DNA of 64,000 bases from JBDTGE01 sp050742975 (GTDB taxonomy: Bacteria > Actinomycetota > Actinomycetes > Mycobacteriales > Jatrophihabitantaceae): positions 1 through 64,000 of the forward strand of contig JBOGDQ010000077.1 in the NCBI GenBank assembly GCA_050742975.1, in the 5' to 3' direction. The notes under the pieces were generated by a model. The model did not search any database, was not told the origin of the DNA, and saw only the letters and a list, made by a program, of their open reading frames with translations. This document shows positions 33,748 to 41,693 of the stretch, one piece after another. The position numbers were made by a program, and so were the translations under genes. Position 1 is the first letter of the stretch. Every line of letters starts with the position of its first letter.

Positions 33748-35505
33748 ATGAACGGGGTCTGGTACGCGGCGATAGGGGCGGCCTTCGTCCTCGGTGTCAT
33801 ATTCGTCCAGGCCTACACCCGCCGTGGCGGTACCTCGGACAGCCTGGGTAGTCGGCACGGTCAAGGGGCCGCCCAGCCGGGCGCACCGGCCATCGACCTC
33901 GATGCTGAGCTGGAGACGATCCGTCGTCGGGCGGGCGCCGAAGCCGATGCGCTGCGCCGCGCCGCCGAGACCGAGGTGCAGGCCACCAGACGAGCGGCCC
34001 AGTCCGAACTGCAGTCGGCCCGGGTTGACGGCGAGGCCATCCGCGCACGCGCGAGCCACGATGCCGAAGCCTCGCTCGCCGACGCCAGGCGCAGCGGTGA
34101 GGCCGAGGTCGCCCGCCTCACCGAGCAGGCGTGCACGACGGCCGCCGACCTTTCCGCCCGCGAGCACGAGCTGGACGAACGGCAGGCCCAGCTGGACGAC
34201 GAGGCGTCCCGGCTGACCGCCGAGGTCACAGAGCTGGACCGCTCGACCCACCTGCTCGCCGAGCGCCGCGAGGAACTGGACGCGGCCGCCACCGACCTCG
34301 CCGCGAGAGCCGACGAGCTGGCCGCGAGAGCCGACGAGTTGGCTGTCCGCGCCGGCGAGCACGACCGCGAGCTCGAGCGCCGCGCCGGCCTGTCCAGCGC
34401 GCAGGCCAAGGCCGAGCTGCTGACCGGGGTCGAGGTCGCCGCCCGCCGGGACGCCGCCGTGCTCGTCCGCACGATCGAGAACGAGGCGCGCAGCGAGGGA
34501 ACCGAACGCGCCCGCGCGATCGTGGTCGAAGCCGTGCAACGCGTGGCCAGCGAGCAGACCAGCGAGAGCGTCGTGAGCGTCCTGCACCTGCCGGCCGACG
34601 AGATGAAGGGCCGGATCATCGGCCGGGAGGGCCGCAACATCCGGGCCTTCGAGTCGGTGACCGGCGTGAACGTGATCATCGATGACACCCCCGAAGCTGT
34701 CCTGCTGTCCTGCTTCGATCCCGTTCGCCGCGAGGTCGGCCGGCTCACGCTCGACAAGCTGGTGCTCGACGGGCGGATCCACCCGCACCGCATCGAGGAG
34801 GCGTACGAGCAGAGCCGGGCCGAGGTGGACGAGCTGTGCCTGCGCGCGGCCAGAGACGCGCTCGCCGACGTCGGCGTGAACGATCTCGATGAGCGGCTAC
34901 TGCCCACGCTAGGCCGGCTGAAGTACCGCACCAGCTACGGCCAGAACGTGCTCGGCCACCTCATCGAGACCGCTCACATCGCCGGGGTCATGGCCGCCGA
35001 GCTCGGCATCGAGCCGACCCTGGTCAGGCGGTGTGCGTTCCTGCACGACATCGGCAAGGCGCTCACCCACGAGGTCGAGGGCAGTCACGCGATCATCGGC
35101 GCCGAGTTGCTGCGCAGGTACGGCGAGTCCGAGGCGGTCACCCACGCCGTCGAGGCCCACCACAACGAGGTGCAGCCGCGCACCATCGAGGCGGTGCTGA
35201 CCCAGGCCTCGGACACCTGCTCCGCCGCCCGTCCGGGCGCCCGCCGCGAGTCGCTGGAGAACTACGTGAAGCGGCTTGCCCGGATCGAGGAGATCGCGTC
35301 CGCCAAGGAGGGCGTCGAGAGGGTGTTCGCGATGCAGGCCGGCCGCGAGGTGCGCGTCATGGTGCAGCCGGCCGAGGTCGACGACCTGGCCGCGCAGGTC
35401 ATCGCCCGCGAGATCGCCAAGCAGATCGAGGACGAGCTGACCTACCCCGGCCAGATCCGGGTGACCGTCGTGCGCGAATCACGCTCCACCGAGATCGCCC
35501 ACTGA
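33748..35505 (+). CDS. rny: Ribonuclease Y-like membrane-anchored HD/KH protein
   Basis: A 585-aa protein with the RNase Y layout: N-terminal membrane anchor (VWYAAIGAAFVLGVIFVQAY), a long coiled coil rich in Glu, Arg and Ala (about residues 45-270), a KH RNA-binding domain starting near residue 288 (GRIIGREGRNIRAFESVTG), and an HD domain with H433-D434 in FLHDIGKAL. RNase Y starts mRNA decay in Firmicutes; in actinobacteria such proteins follow recA-recX but their role is less studied. Start is ATG 33748 with GGGAGAGG upstream. The coiled coil contains short internal repeats (RADELAARADELA). The 3' end overlaps the convergent GNAT gene by 27 bases. Confidence 0.9.
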   Translation: MNGVWYAAIGAAFVLGVIFVQAYTRRGGTSDSLGSRHGQGAAQPGAPAIDLDAELETIRRRAGAEADALRRAAETEVQATRRAAQSELQSARVDGEAIRARASHDAEASLADARRSGEAEVARLTEQACTTAADLSAREHELDERQAQLDDEASRLTAEVTELDRSTHLLAERREELDAAATDLAARADELAARADELAVRAGEHDRELERRAGLSSAQAKAELLTGVEVAARRDAAVLVRTIENEARSEGTERARAIVVEAVQRVASEQTSESVVSVLHLPADEMKGRIIGREGRNIRAFESVTGVNVIIDDTPEAVLLSCFDPVRREVGRLTLDKLVLDGRIHPHRIEEAYEQSRAEVDELCLRAARDALADVGVNDLDERLLPTLGRLKYRTSYGQNVLGHLIETAHIAGVMAAELGIEPTLVRRCAFLHDIGKALTHEVEGSHAIIGAELLRRYGESEAVTHAVEAHHNEVQPRTIEAVLTQASDTCSAARPGARRESLENYVKRLARIEEIASAKEGVERVFAMQAGREVRVMVQPAEVDDLAAQVIAREIAKQIEDELTYPGQIRVTVVRESRSTEIAH

Positions 35506-36018
35506 CTCGCCCACTGACTCGCCCACTGAGCGGTACAGCGCCGTCAGCTCCTCCGGCTCGCTCGCAATCCTCCGGAGCTCGGTCAGGACGAACCCGTTCT
35601 TGGCCAGCACCCGCCGCGACGCGAGGTTCTCCAGGTCGACGGCAACCAGCAGGCTCGCCGCCGGCAGTGCGGCGCGGACGTGCTCGAGCAGCTGGGCGAT
35701 CATCGCCGTCCCCACACCGCGACCGACCATCGTGGCCTTGCCGATTGCGTAGTCGATGCCCACATCGCCGGGTCGTGCGCCGTACCCGGAGGCCTCGGGG
35801 TAGTCCGCCCAGCGGTACCACTGGCACCACCCCACCGGCGCGCCGTCGACGACCGCCACCAGAGCGCAGGTGGGCTCCTCGCCACGGACGGCGCGCCAGT
35901 AGCCGGCGACCTCGTCCGCGACCGGCTCGGTCCACCAGCGGGACACGTGGGGCAGCGTCAGCCAGTGGGCCACGAGCGGCAGGTCCGCGTCCGCCATCGA
36001 CCGCAGGGTGAGGATCAC
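35479..36018 (-). CDS. GNAT family acetyltransferase (AAC(6')-like)
   Basis: A 179-aa acetyltransferase from GTG 36018. HWLTLPHVSRWWTEP, GWCQWYRWADYP, GIDYAIGKATMVGRGVGTAMIAQLLEHV (acetyl-CoA loop) and NLASRRVLAKNGFVL match the group that includes aminoglycoside 6'-acetyltransferases and siderophore acetylases; sequence alone does not prove drug resistance. Its start overlaps the stop of the upstream 36015-36413 gene, so the two are coupled. The C-terminus ends in repeated SVGE units (SVGESVGESVG) encoded by a 12-bp tandem repeat shared antisense with the end of rny. Confidence 0.85.
   Translation of the reverse strand: MILTLRSMADADLPLVAHWLTLPHVSRWWTEPVADEVAGYWRAVRGEEPTCALVAVVDGAPVGWCQWYRWADYPEASGYGARPGDVGIDYAIGKATMVGRGVGTAMIAQLLEHVRAALPAASLLVAVDLENLASRRVLAKNGFVLTELRRIASEPEELTALYRSVGESVGESVGDLGGA
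35495..35530. repeat. 12-bp tandem repeat, three copies, at the rny/GNAT ends
   Basis: TCGCCCACTGAC repeated at 35495-35506, 35507-35518 and 35519-35530 (last base changed). On the plus strand the first copy contains the rny stop (IAH stop); on the minus strand all copies are in the GNAT frame and add SVGE units to its C-terminus. Confidence 0.9.
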
Positions 36019-36413
36019 ACGGCCGGCCTGATCCGTGCCACCTCGGCGCCGGAGGACGGGCAGCGCAGCACCACTTCGGCTGCGTCGGGTGAATCGTCCA
36101 GCACGACGTCGACGGCGTGCGGGTGAGCGGGGCACGGCAGCGCCGCTCGGCCCCACAGCCGCTCGCTCTCGCTGCCGTACTCGATCAACGCGTCGACCAG
36201 CTGCGCCAGGGCGCGGGCGGGCGTCCAGCGCGACTCGACGTGGATGCCGAAGCTGCGGTGCCCGTCCAGCAGCGGCCAGACCAGCCAGGAGGTGGCGCCG
36301 AAGCGGTACGGGTCGTCGGCGGCGGCGGGGTCGATCTCGACCGCGATGTCAGGAGCCAGCAGGTCCACTGCCTGTCGGGCCAGTGCGGACACCTCGGGAT
36401 CGGTCAATGCCAC
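36015..36413 (-). CDS. Hypothetical protein coupled to an acetyltransferase
   Basis: A 132-aa protein of unknown function, ATG 36413. It has no membrane segment. The sequence has a motif RAALPCPAHPHAVDVVLDD with clustered Cys/His/Pro, and an N-terminal helical part (DPEVSALARQAVDLLAPDI). Proteins with this CPxHPH element occur in actinobacteria as conserved hypotheticals, but I do not know a family name. The stop overlaps the GTG of the downstream acetyltransferase gene by four bases, so they are translated together. It is divergent from miaB, with 43 bases between the start codons. Confidence 0.75.
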   Translation of the reverse strand: MALTDPEVSALARQAVDLLAPDIAVEIDPAAADDPYRFGATSWLVWPLLDGHRSFGIHVESRWTPARALAQLVDALIEYGSESERLWGRAALPCPAHPHAVDVVLDDSPDAAEVVLRCPSSGAEVARIRPAV

Positions 36414-36456
36414 GCGTCCAGTTCAGCACACCCGGCCCCGTATCCTCGACTGCGTC

Positions 36457-37872
36457 ATGACACGCAGCTACGACATCCGCACCTACGGGTGCCAGATGAA
36501 CGTCCACGACTCCGAGCGCCTGGCCGGCCTGCTCGAGGACGCCGGCTACACGCGCGGCCACGGGGACGACGTCGATCTGGTCGTGTTCAACACCTGCGCG
36601 GTACGGGAGAACGCCGACAACCGGTTGTACGGCAACCTCGGACACCTGTACCCGGCCAAGCAGGCCCGACCGGGCATGCAGATCGCGGTCGGGGGCTGCC
36701 TCGCGCAGAAGGACCGCGGGACGATCCTCGAGCGGGCTCCGTGGGTCGACGTTGTGTTCGGCACGCATAACCTGGCCGCGCTGCCCGTCCTGCTCGAACG
36801 GGCCCGGCACAACGACGAGGCCCAGGTCGAGATCGTCGAGGCCCTGCAGAACTTCCCGTCCGACCTGCCCAGCCGCCGGGAATCGCCGTTCAGCGCGTGG
36901 GTGTCGATCTCGGTCGGCTGCGACAACACCTGCACGTTCTGCATCGTCCCGAGCCTGCGCGGCACGGAGACCGACCGTCGCCCTGGGGACGTGCTCGCGG
37001 AGATCCATGCGCTCGTCGACTCCGGCGTCCTCGAGGTGACGTTGCTGGGTCAGAACGTGAACTCCTACGGCCGCTCGTTCGGGGACCGGCTCGCGTTCGG
37101 CAAGCTACTGCGCGCGTGCGGCGAGATCGACGGGCTGGAGCGGGTGCGCTTCACCAGCCCGCATCCGCGCGACTTCACCGACGACGTCATCGCCGCGATG
37201 GGCGAGACGGCGAACGTGATGCCGCAGCTGCACATGCCGATGCAGTCCGACTCCGACGCCGTGCTGCGCACCATGCGCCGCTCGTACCGGAGTGAGCGCT
37301 ACCTCGCCATCATCGCCAAGGTCCGGGCCGCGATGCCCGACGCCGCCATCACGACCGACATCATCGTGGGCTTTCCCGGCGAGACCGACGTCGACTTCGA
37401 GCAGACCCTCGACGCCGTGCGTGCAGCCCGGTTCGCGAGCGCGTTCACCTTCCAGTACTCGAAGCGTCCCGGCACGCCAGCCGCGACGATGGACGGGCAG
37501 GTACCGAAGGCGGTGGTGCAGGAGCGGTACGAGCGGCTGATCGAGTTGCAGGAGCAGCTGTCATGGGACGCGGCGCGGGGGCTCGTCGGCCGCGAGGTGC
37601 AGGTGCTGGTCAACAGCACCGATGGGCGCAAGGACGGCGCGACCGGCCGGGTCTCCGGGCGCGCGCGTGACGGCCGGCTGGTCCACGTCGCGACCGGTGG
37701 AGCCAGGATCCGGCCCGGCGACGTGGTGACGTCGACGGTCACCTACGCCGCGCCGCACCACCTTGTCGCGGACGCCCCGATCACCACCCACCGCACGTGG
37801 CGGGGCAGCGATGAGCCGGCGCACGGCGCCTCGAAACCCCAACTGCTGACGATCGGCCCGCGGCCCGGCTGA
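36457..37872 (+). CDS. miaB: tRNA-2-methylthio-N6-dimethylallyladenosine synthase MiaB
   Basis: Radical SAM enzyme adding the methylthio group to A37 of tRNAs reading U-starting codons, after MiaA has added the isopentenyl group; 471 aa from ATG 36457. The UPF0004 domain starts YDIRTYGCQMNVHDSERLAG with further cysteines in FNTCAVRE and VGGCLAQKD. The radical SAM cluster is C155-x3-C159-x2-C162 in GCDNTCTFCIVP, and a TRAM domain is at the C-terminus. The MiaB-specific YGCQMN and GTHN residues distinguish it from RimO. miaA is 2 kb further on. Confidence 0.96.
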   Translation: MTRSYDIRTYGCQMNVHDSERLAGLLEDAGYTRGHGDDVDLVVFNTCAVRENADNRLYGNLGHLYPAKQARPGMQIAVGGCLAQKDRGTILERAPWVDVVFGTHNLAALPVLLERARHNDEAQVEIVEALQNFPSDLPSRRESPFSAWVSISVGCDNTCTFCIVPSLRGTETDRRPGDVLAEIHALVDSGVLEVTLLGQNVNSYGRSFGDRLAFGKLLRACGEIDGLERVRFTSPHPRDFTDDVIAAMGETANVMPQLHMPMQSDSDAVLRTMRRSYRSERYLAIIAKVRAAMPDAAITTDIIVGFPGETDVDFEQTLDAVRAARFASAFTFQYSKRPGTPAATMDGQVPKAVVQERYERLIELQEQLSWDAARGLVGREVQVLVNSTDGRKDGATGRVSGRARDGRLVHVATGGARIRPGDVVTSTVTYAAPHHLVADAPITTHRTWRGSDEPAHGASKPQLLTIGPRPG

Positions 37873-37878
37873 CGCCGG

Positions 37879-39063
37879 TTACTCGGGGATCAGCGAGCGG
37901 CGCTGCTCGACGTCCGCCTCGGCCTTCGCGATGCGCGCCGCGTCGCCGGCCTTGCGAGCCCGTTCCAGCTTCGCCTCGGCCTCGGCCAGCCGCTCGCGCA
38001 GCGCGGACAGGAACGGGTTGGACTCCGTGCTGCCGCGGCGCCACTGCGCATCCACCGCGTCGCGCAAGCGCTGCTCGGCCGCCCGCATCCGGTCGTCGGT
38101 ACGCCGGATCGCATCGCGCGGCACGTGCCCGACCTCGTCGAACCGGGACTGCAGGTCGCGCATCACAGCCTGGGCCGCCTTGGCGTCGGTGATGTCGACG
38201 GCCTCGGCCTGGGCGATGATCGCCTCCTTCTTGCGCTGGTTGTCCACCTGCTCCGCGTCGCGCTCGGAGAACACGTCGGAGCGGCGGGCGAAGAAGGCGT
38301 CCTGCGCGGCGCGGAAGCGGGTCCACAGCGCGTCCTCGACATCGCGGGCGGCCCGGCCGGCCGCCTTCCACTCGTTCATCAGCTCGCGCATCGCGGCGGC
38401 GGTGTCCTTCCAGTCCGACGACTGCGAGAGCGCCTCGGCCTGTGCGATCAGCTTCTCCTTGACCTCCCTCGCCGAGCCGCGTTCGGCGTCGAGCTTGGCG
38501 AAGTGCTGGCCCCGTCGGCGCCCGAACGCGTCACGCGCAGCGGAGAACCGCTTCCAGAGCGCGTCGTCGGTCTTGCGGTCGATGCCCTTGATCGCTTTCC
38601 ACTGCTCGACGATGGCGCGGAGCCGGTCGCCGGACGACTTCCAGGACGTCGCGGACTCGCCGATCTGCTCGGCCTCGACCGCGAGCGCCTCCTTGGCCGC
38701 GATCGCGTCGGCCCGCGCCTGCTGGCGAGCTGCCGCGTTCTCACCCGCCTTCGCCTCCGCCGTGGCGAGCAGCGCGTCCAGCCGGGAGTCCAGCGCGGCG
38801 AGATCACCGATGGCCGCGGCGGTCGGCAGCTGCTCCTTGAGTGCGACGGCGTGCGTGCGGGTGGCGGCAGGGTCGCTCGCTCCGGACTCGAGCCGCTTCT
38901 CCAGCAGGCTCACCTCGGTGGCCAGGTCGTCGTAGCGTCGCGCGTAGAAGGCCAGGCCGGCCTCGGCATCGCCTGCCTGCCACGATCCGATCTCCCGTTC
39001 ACCGTCGGCCGTCCTGACGAAGGCGTTCCCCTCCGCGTCGATGCGTCCCCACTCCGAACTCAT
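37879..39063 (-). CDS. DUF349 domain-containing protein
   Basis: A 394-aa helical protein from ATG 39063, with a long charged coiled-coil character. Repeats of the DUF349 type are seen, each with a core like W-K-x-x-G-x-x-x-x-D-x-x-L-W-x-R-F (for example KGIDRKTDDALWKRFSAARDAF and GRAARDVEDALWTRFRAAQDAFFARR and a third less regular copy). The family is widespread in actinobacteria and also found as E. coli YicJ-unlike helical proteins; no confirmed role is known to me. The open frame upstream of 39063 is noise. Convergent with miaB, 6 bases apart. Confidence 0.88.
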   Translation of the reverse strand: MSSEWGRIDAEGNAFVRTADGEREIGSWQAGDAEAGLAFYARRYDDLATEVSLLEKRLESGASDPAATRTHAVALKEQLPTAAAIGDLAALDSRLDALLATAEAKAGENAAARQQARADAIAAKEALAVEAEQIGESATSWKSSGDRLRAIVEQWKAIKGIDRKTDDALWKRFSAARDAFGRRRGQHFAKLDAERGSAREVKEKLIAQAEALSQSSDWKDTAAAMRELMNEWKAAGRAARDVEDALWTRFRAAQDAFFARRSDVFSERDAEQVDNQRKKEAIIAQAEAVDITDAKAAQAVMRDLQSRFDEVGHVPRDAIRRTDDRMRAAEQRLRDAVDAQWRRGSTESNPFLSALRERLAEAEAKLERARKAGDAARIAKAEADVEQRRSLIPE

Positions 39064-39206
39064 ACGTGTCCTCGTTCCTCGGACGCGCACGAGGCTCCAC
39101 ACGCGCTGTGCCGATGGTTCGCTCCGCAAGCGTCGCTCATGACTACGCATTGAACACGATCTGGCTCGGCCCCCGTGTAGGCGGACGCGGCAGCTAGCCT
39201 GCTGAA

Positions 39207-39908
39207 GTGATCTCCGGCGCCGCGTTCTGCCCGCAGCCTCCGCTGCTCGTGCCGGAGGTGACGGTAGGCGCGCCCGGGCTGGCAGACGTCCGCTCGGCCT
39301 GCCGCGCCGCGATTGCCCGCATCGGTGCCATGGGTCAGCTCGTGCTGCTCGGCACCGGGCCGGTTTCCTGCTCGCACTCGCCGCTCGCCCGGGGGACGCT
39401 GGCCGGGTTCGGCGTCCCGGGCGAGATCCACCTGGGCGCACCGACCTGCGGCGGTTCCCTCGAGCTGCCGCCGTCGCTGACGGTCGGTGCCTGGCTGGTC
39501 CGCGACGCGCTCGGTCCACGCAGCGCAGCGGTGGCGTACACGGTCGGTCCCGATTTCGCCGCCAGCCGGGCCGCGGTCGAGCTGCTCGAGCTGGCCGAGA
39601 CGCGCGAGATCGCCCTGCTCGTGCTCGGCGACGGCACGGCCCGGCGCAGCACCGACGCGCCGGGCTACCTGGACGGGCGGGCCCAGGCGTATGACGCCGA
39701 AGTCGCCGCCGCCCTGGCCGGTGGCGACGGCACGGCCCTCGAAGCGCTCGACGGCGACCTTGGTGCGCAACTGCTCGCGGCGGGAGTCCCGGCCTGGCAC
39801 GCCGCCGGAGCACTGCTGGCCGGCGGAGACTACGACGCCGAGCTGCTGCATGACGACGCGCCGTACGGGGTCGGGTACTTCGTCGCGGTGTGGACCGCGC
39901 GTGGATAG
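39207..39908 (+). CDS. Class III extradiol dioxygenase-like protein (LigB superfamily, Rv2728c-like)
   Basis: A 233-aa protein from GTG 39207. Overall pattern (FCPQPPLLVPEVTVG, then VLLGTGPVSCSHSPLARGTLAGFGVPGEI, and the end ALLAGGDYDAELLHDDAPYGVGYFVAVW) resembles the LigB-type fold and the M. tuberculosis Rv2728c protein, which also lies beside miaA. The usual metal-binding His near the N-terminus (in AxxxPHxP) is replaced here by Cys/Gln, so dioxygenase activity is doubtful. It overlaps miaA by 8 bases and is probably in one operon with miaA, dapF and hflX. Confidence 0.75.
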   Translation: MISGAAFCPQPPLLVPEVTVGAPGLADVRSACRAAIARIGAMGQLVLLGTGPVSCSHSPLARGTLAGFGVPGEIHLGAPTCGGSLELPPSLTVGAWLVRDALGPRSAAVAYTVGPDFAASRAAVELLELAETREIALLVLGDGTARRSTDAPGYLDGRAQAYDAEVAAALAGGDGTALEALDGDLGAQLLAAGVPAWHAAGALLAGGDYDAELLHDDAPYGVGYFVAVWTARG

Positions 39909-40809
39909 CGACCGCGTCATCGCCGTCGTCGGCCCCACCGCGACCGGAAAGTCTGATCTCGCGGTAGCCCTCGGCCGCCGGCTCGGCGGCGAGATCATCA
40001 ACGCCGACTCGATGCAGCTGTACCTCGGCATGGACATCGGGACGGCCAAGCTGGCGCCCGAGCAGCGCGGCGGCGTCCCGCACCACCTGCTCGACGTCTG
40101 GCCGCTCGGCAAGTCCGCCGCGGTCGCGGAATACCAGAGGATGGCCCGGTCGGCCATAGCCGAGATCCACGCCCGCGGCCGGACGCCGATCCTGGTCGGC
40201 GGCTCCGGGCTCTACCTGCGCGGGGCCCTGGACGATCTCGAGTTCCCCGGCGAGTCCCCGCAGGTCCGCGAGCGGCTGTACCGCGAGCTGGATCAGCTGG
40301 GAACCCACACGTTGCACGCGCGGCTAGCCGAGCTCGATCCGGCGGCCGCGGCGGCGATCCTGCCCACCAACGGGCGGCGCATTGCTCGCGCGCTCGAGGT
40401 CATCGAACTCACCGGCCGTCCGTTCACAGCGACCATGCCCGGCTTCGAGTCGATCTACGATGCCGTCCAGATTGGGCTGGATCGCACGGACCTGGACGAG
40501 CGGGTCGAGCTGCGCGTGCACCACATGATGACGCGGGGCTTGCTGGACGAGGTGCTCGGCCTGCTGCCCGCCGGGCTGCGCGAGAGTCCCACCGCCGGCA
40601 AGGCGCTCGGCTACGCGCAGCTGCTCGCCTGCCTCGCGCCGGATGGCACGGTGACCGGCGACCTCGGCGAGGCGATCGAGCAGACGGTCCGCGCGACCCG
40701 CCGGTTCGTCCGCCGCCAGCGCTCGTGGTTCGGCCGCGACCCGCGCGTGCGGTGGTTCGACGGCGCTGACCCCGACTTGCTGGACCGCGTGGGCCATACC
40801 CTGGAGTGA
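39901..40809 (+). CDS. miaA: tRNA dimethylallyltransferase MiaA
   Basis: Transfers an isopentenyl group from dimethylallyl diphosphate to A37 of tRNA, the step before MiaB; 302 aa. The P-loop is GPTATGKS (residues 11-18), followed by the substrate-binding NADSMQLYLGMDIGTAKL and GGSGLYLRG. The catalytic Thr is in the DIGTAK part. Start at GTG 39901 overlaps the previous gene by 8 bases. The stop shares bases with the dapF start (GTGATG). The C-terminal part with RFVRRQRSWFGRDPRVRWFD is normal for actinobacteria. Confidence 0.95.
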   Translation: MDSDRVIAVVGPTATGKSDLAVALGRRLGGEIINADSMQLYLGMDIGTAKLAPEQRGGVPHHLLDVWPLGKSAAVAEYQRMARSAIAEIHARGRTPILVGGSGLYLRGALDDLEFPGESPQVRERLYRELDQLGTHTLHARLAELDPAAAAAILPTNGRRIARALEVIELTGRPFTATMPGFESIYDAVQIGLDRTDLDERVELRVHHMMTRGLLDEVLGLLPAGLRESPTAGKALGYAQLLACLAPDGTVTGDLGEAIEQTVRATRRFVRRQRSWFGRDPRVRWFDGADPDLLDRVGHTLE

Positions 40810-41693
40810 TGCACGTCCTGAAGGGCCACGGCACCGGGAACGACTTCGTCCTCGTTCCGGACCTCGACGGTGTCTTGGACCTGACGCCCGAGCTTGTCCG
40901 GGCGCTGTGCGACCGGCACACCGGCATCGGAGCCGACGGTGTCCTGCGCGTCGTCCGGTCCGCCAACGACCCGGACGGCAAGGAGCTCGCCGACGATGGC
41001 GAGTTCTTCATGGACTACCGCAACGCCGACGGCTCGGTCGCGGAGATGTGCGGGAACGGCGTCCGCGTATTCGTGCGATACCTGCAGCGGGTCAGCCTCG
41101 TTAGGCAGGATGCGGCGGTGGCGACTCGCGGTGGGATCAAGCGTGTGCGATCCAGCGACGACGGCTCTCTGGTCGTCGAGATGGGTCAGCCCCGGATCCT
41201 CACCGACCGGCCGGTCGTCACCGCCGCGGCCGCGCCGGTCTGCACCGGCACCGCTGTCGAGCTGCCGAACCCGCACGTGGTCGTCGAGCTGGCCGAACGC
41301 GAGCAGCTCGCCGGACTCGACCTGAGCGCCCCGCCCGAGGTCGAGCCGCACCGACCGGCCGGGGTGAACGTCGAGTTCGTCGTCCGGGCCGGTCCGCGGC
41401 ACCTGCTCATGCGGGTCCATGAGCGCGGTGTGGGGGAGACGCGTTCGTGCGGGACCGGCATCTGCGCAGCGGTGGTCGCCGCGGCTGCCGCGGGCGGCTG
41501 CCCGGCCGACGGCACGCGCTGGCGGGTCGACGCCCCGGGCGGCACCTGCACCGTGGTCTGGGACGCCGACGGGGTGCAGCTGAGCGGTCCGGCCGTGATC
41601 GTGGCCGAGGTCGACGTCGACGACGAGTGGCTCGCTACGGCCTCCGTGACTAAAGACCTGGGCCAGCCGTGTCACGATGGATCAGATGACTGA
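40809..41693 (+). CDS. dapF: Diaminopimelate epimerase
   Basis: Converts LL- to meso-diaminopimelate without cofactor, giving the cross-linking residue of actinobacterial peptidoglycan and the precursor of lysine; 294 aa. The two catalytic cysteines are C81 (EMCGNGVRVF) and C214 (TRSCGTGICA), which work as the acid/base pair. The GHGTGNDFVL N-terminus is typical. Start is ATG 40809, sharing its A with the miaA stop; an in-frame GTG at 40806 is just before. The C-terminus overlaps the start of hflX by 17 bases. Confidence 0.96.
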   Translation: MHVLKGHGTGNDFVLVPDLDGVLDLTPELVRALCDRHTGIGADGVLRVVRSANDPDGKELADDGEFFMDYRNADGSVAEMCGNGVRVFVRYLQRVSLVRQDAAVATRGGIKRVRSSDDGSLVVEMGQPRILTDRPVVTAAAAPVCTGTAVELPNPHVVVELAEREQLAGLDLSAPPEVEPHRPAGVNVEFVVRAGPRHLLMRVHERGVGETRSCGTGICAAVVAAAAAGGCPADGTRWRVDAPGGTCTVVWDADGVQLSGPAVIVAEVDVDDEWLATASVTKDLGQPCHDGSDD

